Shown here piece after piece: positions 32,032-43,472 of a stretch of 64,000 nt of DNA. The DNA lies in assembly GCF_000004195.4 (NCBI RefSeq), contig NC_030683.2, positions 89,243,410 to 89,307,409 on the forward strand. Direction: 5' to 3'. The notes below the pieces were generated by a model that saw nothing but the letters and a program-made list of their open reading frames with translations, was not told the origin of the DNA and did no database searches. Within the stretch, counting starts at the first letter, position 1; each line of letters starts with the position of its first letter. The stretch is from Xenopus tropicalis. Taxonomy: Eukaryota; Chordata; Amphibia; Anura; Pipidae. Position numbers and translations under genes: made by a program.

Positions 32032-33849
32032 ATGGTGTGCCTCAATACTGCCCTATCCCAGGCCAAGCAAGCATACTATAACACACTTATAAATAATAAT
32101 AAATCAAACCCGCGGCGCTTATTCTCCATATTTAACTCGCTACTTCATCCCTCACCTAATGAATCAATCGTATCTGAACACATCCCCCAGGACTTTGCTG
32201 ACTTCTTTAAAAAAGTTGATTCTATCCGCAATCAATTTTCCCAACCCTCAGATACCGGTAATCTCAACCTTCCTAAATCTCCTCTCTCCCTATTCAGCTC
32301 CTTCAGTCTCGTAACAGAGTCTGAAGTTTCTCAGCTTCTCCGATCCTCTCCGCCTACTACCTGCTCGCTGGATCCTATGCCCTCATCCCTACTAAAACAG
32401 TGTGCCCCTGCCCTTACTCCAGCTCTTACCCACATATTCAATTCCTCTCAGGCTTCTGGTACTTTTCCCTCTCTCTTCAAACAAGCATGTGTCAAACCCA
32501 TTCTTAAAAAGGCTACACTGGACCCATCCTGCCTTTCTAACTACCGTCCTGTCTCTCTCCTGCCCCTAGCCTCTAAACTCCTGGAACGTCTTGTCTTTTC
32601 TCGTGTAACTAACTTCCTCTGCACCCATAATCTGCTGGACCCTATGCAATCTGGTTTTCGGCCTGCGCACTCCACTGAGACGGCCTTATGTAGAGTGGCA
32701 AATGATCTCCAGACTGCCAAGGCCAAAGGACGCTACTCGGTTCTCATTCTCCTAGACCTTTCCTCTGCTTTTGATACTGTCGACCATTCTATTCTTATGC
32801 AAATTCTCTATTCTCTGGGTATCCAGGATCAGGCAGCATCCTGGTTCTCTTCCTATCTCTCCAACCGCTCCTTCTCTGTCGCTCTTACTAACAAATCCTC
32901 TACCCCGGTTCCGCTTAGTGTGGGGGTGCCTCAGGGCTCTGTGCTTGGTCCCCTGCTGTTCTCCCTGTACACTCTCTCTCTAGGAGACCTTATTTCTTCT
33001 TTTGGTCTTAAATACCACCTATATGCAGATGACATCCAGATATATTTAGACACCCCTGCACTAACTGCTGATGTTCAAACCCAGATTGGTAACTGCCTCC
33101 TGGCTATCTCCTCCTGGATGAACCGACGCCAGCTCAAACTTAACCTAGCTAAAACAGAGCTCATGGTCTTCCCGCCCAAACCTGGCCCTCCTCCTCCTTT
33201 CACCATTACTATTGATGGCATGACCATCAACCCTGTAAATTCTGCACGCTGCCTTGGTGTTATCTTTGACCAGTCCCTCTCCTTCTCTAACCATATTAAT
33301 AACACTGCCAAAACCTGCCGCTTTTTCCTCCGCAATATTGCCAAGATACGCCCCTTTCTTTCACAAGCAACAGCTAAAACACTAATCTATGCCCTTATCC
33401 TTTCCCGCTTAGATTACTGCAATCTCCTACTAACCGGCCTCCCAGACTCCCACCTCTCTCCCCTGCAATCAATCTTAAACTCTGCTGCCAGGATCCTCCT
33501 GCTCTCTCCTAAGAGGGATCCAGCTCAGCCTCAATTAAGCTCACTAGCATGGCTGCCTGTCAAGCAAAGGATAGCTTACAAAATCCTTCTGCTGACATTC
33601 AAAGCCCTTCACTCCTCTGCTCCTCACTACATTTCTTCACTGGTCTCCCTACATGTTCCTGGTCGTCTCCTCCGCTCCTCTCAGAGCCTCCGTCTCTTTA
33701 CACCATCCACACCCACTGCGCACTCTCGTCTTAAACCTTTCTATCTCGCTGCTCCTTACCTCTGGAACGCTATCCCTGAATCCCTCCGTAGGGAAAACTC
33801 ACCCACTCTCTTTAAGAAAAAACTCAGCTGTTACCTTCTGGAGCACTAA
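32032..33849 (+). CDS. L2-type reverse transcriptase, long open frame
   Basis: This 605-residue frame performs target-primed reverse transcription in an active element. Motifs in order: [19 protein letters not shown] (about 170-188), [14 protein letters not shown] (about 206-219), [13 protein letters not shown] (first catalytic Asp, about 242), [13 protein letters not shown] (298-310) and YADDIQIYL (YADD at 331-334, nt 33022-33033). The thumb region [11 protein letters not shown] and [17 protein letters not shown] follow, and the frame ends [20 protein letters not shown]. The true frame is open further upstream to about 31795, so the first Met is not a natural start. In a whole element the protein would be fused to the endonuclease. 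All RT catalytic residues appear intact, but the broken endonuclease makes the copy inactive on its own. Confidence 0.85.
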   Translation: MVCLNTALSQAKQAYYNTLINNNKSNPRRLFSIFNSLLHPSPNESIVSEHIPQDFADFFKKVDSIRNQFSQPSDTGNLNLPKSPLSLFSSFSLVTESEVSQLLRSSPPTTCSLDPMPSSLLKQCAPALTPALTHIFNSSQASGTFPSLFKQACVKPILKKATLDPSCLSNYRPVSLLPLASKLLERLVFSRVTNFLCTHNLLDPMQSGFRPAHSTETALCRVANDLQTAKAKGRYSVLILLDLSSAFDTVDHSILMQILYSLGIQDQAASWFSSYLSNRSFSVALTNKSSTPVPLSVGVPQGSVLGPLLFSLYTLSLGDLISSFGLKYHLYADDIQIYLDTPALTADVQTQIGNCLLAISSWMNRRQLKLNLAKTELMVFPPKPGPPPPFTITIDGMTINPVNSARCLGVIFDQSLSFSNHINNTAKTCRFFLRNIAKIRPFLSQATAKTLIYALILSRLDYCNLLLTGLPDSHLSPLQSILNSAARILLLSPKRDPAQPQLSSLAWLPVKQRIAYKILLLTFKALHSSAPHYISSLVSLHVPGRLLRSSQSLRLFTPSTPTAHSRLKPFYLAAPYLWNAIPESLRRENSPTLFKKKLSCYLLEH

Positions 33850-34023
33850 GACATTCTTTTGCCCAGTCCTGCGCTTAAGGGCAAATGCCCATAACTGATG
33901 CACTCTTACCTTCCAATTTGTGCCTGTATGTTACCCAACCACTCAGATTGTAAGCTCTACGGGGCAGGGACCTCCTTCCTACTGTGTCTCATACCACATG
34001 GCACTTATATATATATATACATA

Positions 34024-35604
34024 CAGTGGTGTGAAAAACTATTTGCCCCCTTCCTGATTTCTTATTCTTTTGCATGTTTGTCACACAAAATGTTTCTGAT
34101 CATCAAACACATTTAACTATTAGTCAAAGATAACACAAGTAAACACAAAATGCAGTTTTTAAATGAGGGTTTTTATTATTTAGGGAGAAAAAAAATCCAA
34201 ACCTACATGGCCCTGTGTGAAAAAGTAATTGCCCCCTGAACCTAATAACTGGTTGGGCCACCCTTAGCAGCAATAACTGCAATCAAGCGTTTGCGATAAC
34301 TTGCAACGAGTCTTTTACATCGCTCTGGAGGAATTTTGGCCCACTCATCTTTGCAGAATTGTTGTAATTCAGCTTTATTTGAGGGTTTTCTAGCATGAAC
34401 CGCCTTTTTAAGGTCATGCCACAACATCTCAATAGGATTCAGGTCAGGACTTTGACTAGGCCACTCCAAAGTCTTCATTTTGTTTTTCTTCAGCCATTCA
34501 GAGGTGGATTTGCTGGTGTGTTTTGGGTCATTGTCCTGCTGCAGCACCCAAGATCGCTTCAGCTTGAGTTGACGAACAGATGGCCGGACATTCTCCTTCA
34601 GGATTTTTTGGTAGACAGTAGAATTCATGGTTCCATCTATCACAGCAAGCCTTCCAGGTCCTGAAGCAGCAAAACAACCCCAGACCATCACACTACCACC
34701 ACCATATTTTACTGTTGGTATGATGTTCTTTTTCTGAAATGCTGTGTTACTTTTACGCCAGATGTAACGGGACATGCACCTTCCAAAAAGTTCAACTTTT
34801 GTCTCGTTGGTCCACAAGGTATTTTCTCAAAAGTCTTGGCAATCATTGAGATGTTTTTTAGCAAAATTGAGACGAGCCATAATGTTCTTTTTGCTTAAAA
34901 GTGGTTTGCGGCTTGGAAATCTGCCATGCAGGCCGTTTTTGCCCAGTCTCTTTCTTATGGTGGAGTCGTGAACACTGACCTTAATTGAGGCAAGTGAGGC
35001 CTGCAGTTCTTTAGATGTTGTCCTGGGGTCTTTTGTGGCCTCTCGGATGAGTTGTCTCTGCGCTCTTGGGGTAATTTTGGCCGGCCGGCCACTCCTGGGA
35101 AGGTTCACCACTGTTCCATGTTTTTGCCATTTGTGGATAATGGCTCTCACTGCGGTTCGCTGGAGTCCCAAAGCTTTAGAAATGGCTTTATAACCTTTAC
35201 CAGACTGATAGATCTCAATTACTTTTGTTCTCATTTGTTCCTGAATTTCTTTGGATATTGGCATGATGTCTAGCTTTTGAGGTGCTTTTGGTCTACTTCT
35301 CTGTATCAGGCCTGGGGGTGACTACAGAAATTGATATTGAAATTGAAAATTGAAACTGATAAACCACAGTTAAGTTATTTTTTAACAAGGGGGGCAATCA
35401 CTTTTTCACACAGGGCCATGTAGATTTGGAGTTTTTTTTCTCCCTTAATAACGTAAACCTTCATTTAAAAACTGCATTTTGTGTTCAATTATGTTATCTT
35501 TGACTAATAGTTAACGTTTTTTGATGAGCAGAAACATTTAAGTGTGACAAACATGCAAAAGAATAAGAAATCAGGAAGGGGGCAAATAGTTTTTCACACC
35601 ACTG
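34024..35604 (-). mobile_element. Tc1/mariner element, full length (Tc1 copy A)
   Basis: A 1581-bp element with inverted repeats of about 215 bp. Both ends start 'cagtggtgtgaaaaactatt' in their own orientation, with a second related motif ('gtgtgaaaaagtaattgccc') at the inner edge, an IR/DR arrangement. TA flanks both sides (34022-34023 and 35605-35606). It lies in the 3' UTR of the L2 LINE, so it is younger than that insertion. Confidence 0.95.
34242..35264 (-). pseudogene. Tc1 transposase with one stop and a D-to-N change
   Basis: The gene reads on the minus strand from 35264 to 34242, 341 codons in one frame, the usual Tc1 length. An N-terminal paired-type DNA-binding region (GYKAISKALGLQRTAVRAII) is followed by a GRP motif (SGRPAKITPR). 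The catalytic region has WTNETK where WSDETK is usual, so the first catalytic Asp is Asn. Next comes LQQDNDPKH, then SPDLNPIEMLW exactly 34 residues after the second Asp (DD34E spacing). A single in-frame TGA (34827-34829), eight codons before the W of WTNETK, splits it into 145 and about 191 residues. There are no frameshifts. It is inactive, but only these two obvious lesions are visible. Confidence 0.92.
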
Positions 35605-35720
35605 TATATGTATTTATTGTATTTATTTATTATATCACTTGTCCTCCCTGTGTGTAATTTTGTATTCTGTAAGACTGTACAGCGCTGCATACCCTTGTGG
35701 CGCTTTATAAATAAAGTTAT

Positions 35721-35745
35721 AAATACATACATACATACATACATA
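35721..35745 (+). repeat. CATA tail of the L2 LINE
   Basis: Tandem 'atac' units following 'ttataaataaagttata', as in the copy at 950-976. Confidence 0.85.
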
Positions 35746-36330
35746 ATCAGTCTAACATAACCAAGGCTATAGATTTTAAATTGTCACTTGGTGTTGTGAA
35801 ACACATTTGCTGAGCTGCAGGGATGGTTTGTTTTTTGTTGTTAAGATATATTTTTTGTAAATAAAATATAATTGCCACTTGAGAAGAAAATATAATGTTT
35901 GACAGGAATACCATTATCTGTTTGACTTGGGTAATATATCCTTCAGCACAAGAGTATGGTAATGTTTTTATACTAAAACTGTTGAATACGGCAGTTCAAT
36001 TGCGTGCCACACTGCAAACAATGTAAGACTAATAATCTTTGGAAGGGATGGGTTAATGCTTTCTGTTTCTGCCATTGATTTTTCTCTGTGCCATGTGAAA
36101 CCAGCAATCAGCTTGTGTGGCTTGAAATTGCCCTGAAATAGGAGCTGAGCTAAGCCTTGAAACAGCCACCAACACGTTTCAATTAGCAGCCGTTATACCG
36201 GGGATCCCACCCAAGGGGAAAAACAGCCTTCTACACATACTCACTATATACCAAATAACTTAGTTGCCAGTGACACTCAGATCCTACAATACAATGACAC
36301 AATTTTATCTATGGACTTTAATAAATGATC
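35746..36330. other. Unique DNA; possible conserved stretch
   Basis: No gene or repeat recognised. About 36000-36190 is free of repeats with balanced composition ('gccattgatttttctctgtg', 'caccaacacgtttcaattag'). Confidence 0.3.
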
Positions 36331-36339
36331 AATTGCTCT

Positions 36340-36990
36340 ATATACCCTGCCTTTCCAACATTTAATTCCATTTCCTTTGCTGCTATACCAGCCTCTGCTC
36401 GGAAGACTTTCCATGTTGGATCATCGTGGGATTTGATTCCATTTAACCACAAGAGTAAGGTTGGGCATTGATGCTGGGGATAAGACCTAGCTTGCAGTTG
36501 GGGTTTCAATTTATCCCACAGATACTGTATTTAGCTGGGTTGAAGTAAGAGCTCTGTAGAGGGCAGTCTTGTGTACTATCCCCTCTTAGCAAACCTTCAG
36601 TATGGACCTCCCTTTATGAATGGGGACTTATAGTGCCTAAATCATTGTCACACAATAGGAAGCACAGAATTGTCAAAAATGTCATTGTATACTGCAGGGT
36701 TAAGTTTGCTTTCACTGGAGTCAGGAGCCCTAGCACAAACCATGAAAAAAAAACCCAAACCATTATTCTTCCTCCACCAAAGTTTACAGTTACCACTACA
36801 CAGGTAGCGTCCTCTTGCATCTGCCAAAGCCAGACTTATTTGTCAAACTGCCAGATGTAAAAGTGTGATTAATGACTGCCCAATAATGAGCCCCATTGTT
36901 CCACATTCCAATAGCAGTGCCATTTACACCATCATTTGCCATTGTACAAGGTGAATGTTAGATTTGTGTGAAGTTGCTCACCCATAAAAA
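36340..36990 (-). pseudogene. Tc1-like transposase relic (antisense)
   Basis: The largest relic of the decayed Tc1 family. Reading the minus strand, 36985 back to 36340 covers the middle and C-terminal parts of a transposase gene. Plus-strand landmarks are 'tatcccacagatactgtatt', 'aatgtcattgtatactgcag', 'cttcctccaccaaagtttac' and 'ccattgtacaaggtgaatg'. The 36350-36440 part is the inverse of the stretch seen at 30480-30540. Many stops, no termini. Confidence 0.75.
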
Positions 36991-39722
36991 TTCCATGAAT
37001 ATTCATGTCTGATATTAGGGACATATCAATAAGTGTTCCAGTTGAGGACATATTCAGAAAGAATTTAAGGATACTTTTTGCAAAATATGTGCCTGGATAC
37101 TTTTGCCAAATACGATTAATTGGAGAATTATAGCTGTCCAGCAGCCCCACTCTTCTGTTTGCACTGAAAAATAAGCAAATGTAGGGGAGAACAGCTTAGG
37201 AACCTGGAATCTTCTTATTAACCAGGACACTAGGATTCCTACTAGTCAGCTATGTCTATCTAACTTCTATGTCCTTTAAATCATAGATATACAGTAAGGC
37301 TTTGAAAAGTTATGTAAATAGATCTTTAAAGAAAGAAATGGAAAAAAACTTGGTTACCTATAAGGTGGAGTAAAATAGTTGATAGGATAACTGCAATTGT
37401 ACTGCCCCCTTCTGAAAGCTCATTCTAAGGTTCTTAAGGAACCTGAGGCCAACTGTACGTAAAGCAGGACAAGTTACTGATGTTTAATAACAAGGTTTCC
37501 CTGAAGTTTGGCATCTCCGCGTGGGGCATCTGTTTCCATGGAAAATTAAGGAGGAATGAGGTAAATGGGCCCTGCGGGTTGCTCTTTATCCCAATTAGAA
37601 CACAGACCTGCCAAATGAATCTTTGCTACACATTTGTCCAAATGGTATGTGATGCTCTAATGTTATAGTTGGCGTTGGCAAGGAGACTGCTAGCAATCTA
37701 CAGCTTGAAACCAAAGAAGGCCCCCTGGGAAGACTGCCTGTTGACTCACACTGTTTCCTTCAGAGCTGCCGGATTGGAGCTGAGCATTCGCTCCGTGCGT
37801 CATGGCAAGGACACATGTGGATTCCAACAGCTCTGCAGGGGGCCACAGGGCAGTTAACCCTCTCCCCTAGAAGCAATGTTACTGGCTCGCTTATCATCTG
37901 ATATATTAAAACAAGCAAAGGTGCTTGCAGAAAAAAGCTCACCAGACAGCAAATGCATAAGAGAAGTTGGTGCAATGCACTTGTGTTAACACTAATGTAC
38001 TAAATCAAAAAAATATGCAAAGGTTAAACCAACAATGAGCACAAAGCATATCTTAGAGGTTTTTTTCATGCAAAGAGTATGTCTGAATCACGATACTGAG
38101 TTTCATTTTCCCTGTAGGCAACTGATGTTCATCTCTGGTTTGTTGAAGCAAGCCGGCCTTGTGGGGCCAGAGGGCAATAGCCCCTGGGATTGCTGAGATT
38201 TGAAAGATTAGGATCTCCATGTGGAGATTGCGTGATTACATGTGAGGCCGAAGCCTGCAGCTGCTGTTGGATCTCTTCATGAGAGAAGTTACAGTTCACA
38301 CTATAATATGTCAGTGCAGTTCAGCTTGAAGCACAAGTACAATATTTTATGGCTATGCCCCACAAGAAGTTCTGCAGCAATGAGCGGCCTTGATATTTTA
38401 AAGAATTTAACTCAGAACACTAGATATGTAGCATATTTATTAAAGGGTCAGTCATTGCCTCATTACAGAGAAGAATGATGAAATGCAGCCTATATGGATG
38501 AAAACAAAAGTTCATCAGCCTACAAAAATAACATCTAATGACAACTTCATCATAATCTCAATGACAGGATTGCCCCAAAATGTGCCCAGAGGCATTCCAG
38601 CATCTAGATAATTACAACAATTAGATGTTTAATACATGGCCATAATGTTTTACAGGAAGTACATATGGTGTTACAGTCAACCCCCAAGCTTCCTATGCGA
38701 TAATGCATGCTCATCTATTTATAGCAAGGCTCCCTCTTGGTCTCTAATTAGTGAGGCTGGAAAATAATACACAGCAGGGTGCTCTGAATACTTAGGCCTC
38801 TCCCTCCGCAAGCAACTAAGTAAAGGGGCAGGTTTTATATTTTAGAATTAGTATGTTAATATATTATTATTATTATCATTGGTGTTATTATTATTATTAT
38901 TCTTTGTGCTTATGTTCCATATTAAGCAGCTCCTGGTAAATCAAATGCAGTATGATCTCTCCTGTGAAAGGACCCAACACCCAGAGGGAACCCTAGCTAA
39001 AGACAAGGAGAACATACAAACTCAGTACAGCTGCTCTGGTTGTATTTAAACCCAGGGTGTAAATACTAATCAGGTGGAAAACATTGGGAATCACTCCCAA
39101 TTTATCTGAAAATCAATATTGGGTGCATATGTGTCACTCTGAAATGCTCAATGTTCATTTCCCAAGTACAGTTGAGTGCACCCAAATGGTCAAATGAATG
39201 GGGAGCGATTCCAAGAGTTTTGTCATGAACCCATTGAGCTATTGCCTGGGTAACAAAACACCCATAATAGCTATGTGTGCCCTAGCCCCAGTGTCAGTCT
39301 GGGCCCCTGAGAACTTGACATCAAGGGCCCACACTCTAGATGTAAACAGAGCTATAAAAGCTGCCACATACACCTATGGTGGAAATCAGAAAGGGCTAAT
39401 GGGAATTTCAGTGATGGGAACCAACTGGGCCTTCCTTTAAGGAGATCCTCTGGTACTCTGGACTTTGTCCAACCCTGCACAGAGCAGCCTGTATGAGGAT
39501 GATCAAAGGGAGCACTGTAAATGACTGGAGGGGAATTGAAGCAAAAAGAGTGAAACAATACTCATACATTTTCCCTGGCTTAATTGTGCATTACTGTTTT
39601 GCTGGGATAGTGCCAAAAAGGGATGGGCTTGTCAAACAGTAAGTGATCTTTCATGTGTATAAATATAAACTGCAAATATACATTTTCTGTTGGTGTCAGA
39701 AGCAATTCTGCCCCTTTTAATA
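36991..39722. other. Unique DNA, no gene; two candidate conserved blocks
   Basis: No coding exon recognised. Small frames at 37480-37857 and 38242-38478 lack family features. About 37660-37970 and 38480-38780 are low-repeat blocks. The latter has homeodomain-type cores ('ataattacaacaattagatg', 'ctctaattagtgagg'). An ATT-rich patch lies at about 38860-38905. Confidence 0.3.
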
Positions 39723-39730
39723 TTACCTTT

Positions 39731-40009
39731 TAGGGATGCACCGATCCCAATTTTTTTGGGTTCGGGCAAACCCCAGAATCCACCCCAATAGATTTGGCCG
39801 AATACCGAACCGAATCATAGTTTGTCGCATGCGACAAAAAAAAATTTCCCCTAACATTGAACCCTTCCGAATGCTAATTTGCATATGCTAATTTATGCTA
39901 AGTAGGATTTGGTTCACCCAGGACCGTGGATTCAGCCGAAACCAAACCCTGCCAAACGAGGCTGAAGAATCCTGCCTGAATACCGAATCCTGGATTCGGC
40001 ACATCCCTT
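39731..40009 (+). mobile_element. hAT-type MITE (TAGGGATGCACCGA family), complete
   Basis: The left end 'tagggatgcaccgatccc' is mirrored by the right 'ggattcggcacatccctt'. The exact 8-bp flanks 'ttaccttt' lie at 39723-39730 and 40010-40017. Confidence 0.92.
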
Positions 40010-40017
40010 TTACCTTT

Positions 40018-40594
40018 AGCCAAGAACATAAGAAAATTTTAAACATTAGAGTATAGCAGCCCTTTAATACATTAATATGAACATTTTGGGGAAATGTAAC
40101 ATCACAATTCCACCTGCTAAAGTTCTGTGCTGGTAAAGGGATAAATGTGTATCTCTATCCCTTGTATCCTTCCTCCCTGGGCACTCACACTGTGGGTGCA
40201 GAATGCAAAGGTAGGTAATTACATTTCTGTAACTGTTCCATAAATATATGAGCATAAGTTATTGTACATGGAGAGATGCATTTATCTGCATGCCTGGATT
40301 GATATCAACAGGAGTGCACACTGCTGAGTAAGATATCAGCCATTTACGAATGCATGCGCAAAATGGGAGAATGGAGGCACATCAACAAGGTATCTGCACA
40401 CAACATATAGAGTTATGCATTAAGTACCCTTAGGTAACTCTGACATTACTACTCAATGCAGGTTTTAATGCTATAGTTCCCTTGCACCTTGTACTTTGCA
40501 CATACACATAAGCGTGTACAGGAGCAAATTGCACACATCCATTTTAGCAGTGACCCCCTAAGTCAACTTTATTGTGACATTTGTAGAATTCTTT
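40018..40594. other. No recognised feature
   Basis: Unique sequence with no gene or repeat family recognised. Confidence 0.45.
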
Positions 40595-41440
40595 TTGTGT
40601 TGGGTGAAAAACCCCAACATACTGTTCTTTGACTTGAGCTTATTCTTCCGCTTTTTTTTCTTCTTATTATTCTTAGCGCCCCCCGTTTTTTAACTATTGA
40701 CTTTCAATGGGGAAATTCAACCTGCTGCCAGTCTCACAGAATTGACCCCAGGGTCACCACATTTTCACAATTTTCACTAGGGGACTGCAGTTTTAGTTTT
40801 GAAAAGTGGGCGGGTCCACAAACAGCCAATCAGATTTCACCTATTGAATTTTATTGGTTTGATGCCAGAGTAACCAAACTTTGCACTGGGTGACTTCGTA
40901 CTCAAGGTTAGAAAAAAAAGTGGGCGGGGCCACCAAAAGCCAATCTTTCTTTCATTATTTTCAATGGAGAAATTTTAACTGCTGCCATTCTCACATGTTT
41001 AATGTCAGGGTTCCCAAACTTTGCACAGTTTGTCACTAGGTGACTATGTTCCAAGTTTAGAGAAGTTGGCGGGGCCAACAACAGCCAATCAGATTTCACC
41101 TATAGACTTCATATGTTTAAATTTAAACTGCTGCCATTCTTTAAATATTAATACTAACGTCCCCAAACTTTGCAGAGCTAGTCACTGGGTTCGAAAAAGG
41201 GGGCAGAGCCACCAACAGCCAATCAGATGTCACTTGTTGACTTTCAGTATGGAAATTTAAGTTGCTGCCATTCAGACACTATTAAAACCAGGGTCCCCAA
41301 ACTTTGCACAGTGGTTTTACCATTTACCTGTGGTTTAAGGTTAGAAAAAGTTGGGCGAGCCAACAACAGATCAGATTTCATTCAGTTACTTCACGTTTTT
41401 CAACCCAACATAAAGTTTGTTCTCAAACTTCCCTTTCTAG
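40595..41440. repeat. Transposon-like repeat with degenerate internal tandem units
   Basis: The left end 'tgttgggtgaaaaacccc' and a right region 'gtttttcaacccaacata' are inverted. Between them are about five diverged units of roughly 115-150 bp. Each contains 'gcggggccaacaacagcc', 'aatcagatttcacc', 'ctgccattctcaca' and 'gggtccccaaactttgca'. The 'caatc' landmark falls at about 40828, 40941, 41086 and 41220. I recognise the family as frequent in Xenopus, but the superfamily is not clear. Confidence 0.75.
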
Positions 41441-41524
41441 TTTGGCTTTATCATACTAACTTATGAGTTTTGTAACAGTAGTAATTGGTATTTATGAAGC
41501 CTCTTTTGATAGAAATCTTATTAA

Positions 41525-41676
41525 GGGTGAAGACACACAGTGCTACTAGTAGCAGCAACTTGTCACGGCTACTAAAATAGACAATGCAGACCCTATACAA
41601 TTCTCAGCATTGTCTATGGCAGGATATTTTCTGGGGTTTAGCAGCTGCTACTAAGTAGCTCTGTGTGTCTTCAACC
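41525..41676. mobile_element. Short palindromic Harbinger-like MITE (first of a pair)
   Basis: 'gggtgaagacacacagtgct' mirrors 'agctctgtgtgtcttcaacc', and 'gacaatgcagacc' and 'gcattgtc' are further arms. TAA at 41522-41524 and 41677-41679. Confidence 0.85.
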
Positions 41677-41679
41677 TAA

Positions 41680-41861
41680 GGGCAGTGGCACACGGGGAGA
41701 TAAGTCACCTGCGATAAATCTTTGTTACCGTGGGTAACTAATCTTCCCGAAATTCCATCCCACAGGCAAGAATATAAATCCTTTAATAAATCGCTTCAGT
41801 TTGCTGAAGTCACCCAAAGTTTCCTATGCCAGGTGACTAATCTCCCTGTGTGCCACTGCCC
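41680..41861. mobile_element. Short palindromic Harbinger-like MITE (second of a pair)
   Basis: 'gggcagtggcacacggggag' mirrors 'ctccctgtgtgccactgccc'. It shares the TAA at 41677-41679 with its left neighbour and has TAA at 41862-41864 on the right. Confidence 0.9.
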
Positions 41862-41864
41862 TAA

Positions 41865-42066
41865 AACCCAGAAAATACTCTTCCATAGACAATACTAAGA
41901 ATTGCCTCTGCAAAAACACACATAGAGACATAGAGACCCTTAGGGTGAAACTGTTTTTGTAACACACAAATATATGCAGTCGGGGAGTTTACTCCATTTA
42001 TTGAGACCACCTTGATCAACGTTTCGGGGGGGACACACCCTCCCTTCATCCGTTACAAAAACAATT
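41865..42066. repeat. Partial inverted copy of the 41525 MITE plus a foldback
   Basis: 'acccagaaaatactcttcca' and 'tagacaatactaagaattg' (41865-41909) are the inverse of 'cagcattgtctatgg' and 'atattttctggggtt' inside the 41525-41676 element. At 41949-42066, 'actgtttttgtaac' pairs with 'gttacaaaaacaat' around a segment with 'caacgtttcgg'. Confidence 0.55.
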
Positions 42067-43319
42067 TTGCTGAGGATAAGGACCTACCAGTCCTACGGAA
42101 GGCTTGCACCACTAGTGCAGTGGATGTGAAATTTATGGGTGTGCAGCTTAAATAAGTGTGTTTCACCCTTTGGGTACCCACCTTGGTCTGTGCTCCCTTG
42201 CCCTTCCTTGTAATTTCGCTTCCCCTTTCCTTTGCAATGTCACTACTCATGTGTGCAGGGGCAAGGCGAGGCGGGGGGGCAGGGTGAGGCCCCTGGCTCC
42301 CCTACAACTTGTACCACAGGGAAAAAACCATCCTGCACACAAGCTCCTCCTAACACATAGAAGGGCTCATTTACAAGTGCAAGTGTAATGTGGAGAGCAT
42401 ATTGACATTATTCAGCACGGTGTTTACATCTATATATGTTTGTGTGAACTAAGCATACCACTGGCTCCAAAACCTGGTGCTTTGAACATTAGATGCAAAG
42501 CACCTAGCAAACATGCAGTGCTGCTTGATGACACTCCCACTAACCCAAGGGAGTCAGACGCTGGGAGAATGCACTGAACTTGTTCCAAGGGACGCATTGG
42601 ATCCAGACAGACAGGTTTCACTTTCATCCTGTGTCAATTCAGTAAAAGCCTCAATTAACTGCACATTAATTATTAAATCTGAACAATGCAGCCCTAGGTT
42701 CCAGCAGGCAGGCAGCTTTTGTTACCTCAGCTGCAGAGAAAGGACTGGCAGTAGCTAAGACAACACAGTTTGTCTTACTTTGTTCCATATTGCCCTGGAA
42801 AACAGTTATATATAGAGCAATGTATAACTCAGAACAAAGGAAGAACCTACTAGATGATTTGCCAGGGGGATAAACACATCAAATGTACTTTCCATTTTGG
42901 TGTGGGTCAAAGTTCTATTTAGAAAAAAAATATTTTCTCATCTTCTTCAGAACCTACCTACATAAAATGAAAGGAAACAATGTTATTTTATGTTTAATTT
43001 TATGTCAAACACTTGATTTTGTTATACAAAAATGTTACTTACCCAGAATTAAAAATGTTTAGCGCCATGCACTTTTTTTTACTTTGGCTAAAAACTAAGG
43101 ATTTAACACAATCTGTATCCTTTATGTACTGGCATTTGGCCCATCCCATACCAAATACTGAATTTCATGCATTATTCCTATATGTTTTATTGTTTGTTGA
43201 TTGATCAATGCCTGGGAAATGACCATTTGTCACAAGTTTTCATTCTTTTAAAGGTCTTCATTTTTTAAAGTTTTTTATTCCTTTGTCTTTTGCCTCTTAT
43301 ATATATATATATATTTCTC
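42067..43319. other. No recognised gene
   Basis: Unique DNA with a G-rich patch near 42260-42290. Small frames show no motif. Confidence 0.45.
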
Positions 43320-43434
43320 CAAAAAGTATGTGCACTCCAGCGTAGATCAATTAGCTTTATTAATAACTTACATCATAGCTCAAACATCAACGTTTCGGTC
43401 CGGGTCTAGGACCTTGTTCACGATGTCAAACCCC

Positions 43435-43435
<1 letters not shown>
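43320..43435. repeat. Probable dispersed repeat with an ACGTTTCGG core
   Basis: 'tcaacgtttcggtccgggtc' at 43387 resembles 'tcaacgtttcggggggga' at 42017. Sequences with this core are common dispersed repeats in frogs, but no boundaries are visible and it is flanked by TA repeats. Confidence 0.4.
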
Positions 43436-43439
<4 letters not shown>

Positions 43440-43469
<30 letters not shown>

Positions 43470-43470
43470 C
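43440..43470. repeat. TA microsatellite
   Basis: About 15 AT/TA dinucleotides following 'ccccacatacatatata'. A shorter run lies at about 43298-43312. Confidence 0.9.
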
Positions 43471-43472
43471 TG

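Larger units (their letters stand above)
30760..35745 (+). mobile_element. L2-type LINE, nearly full length, with Tc1 insertion
   Basis: Order: short 5' UTR (5' edge inferred), N-terminal frame with hydrophobic segment and 2A-like motif, endonuclease with internal deletion, long RT frame, and 3' UTR ending in a CATA tail at 35745. A Tc1 element occupies 34024-35604 in the 3' UTR. Without it, the 3' UTR matches the copy at 1-976 ('tatttattgtatttattt', 'cttgtcctccctgtgtgta'). The group is judged L2/CR1-like from the RT ([17 protein letters not shown]) and the tandem tail. Confidence 0.88.

Noticed and set aside
34395..34664. Plus-strand frames over the Tc1 copies
   Set aside because: They are shadows of the transposase on the other strand.
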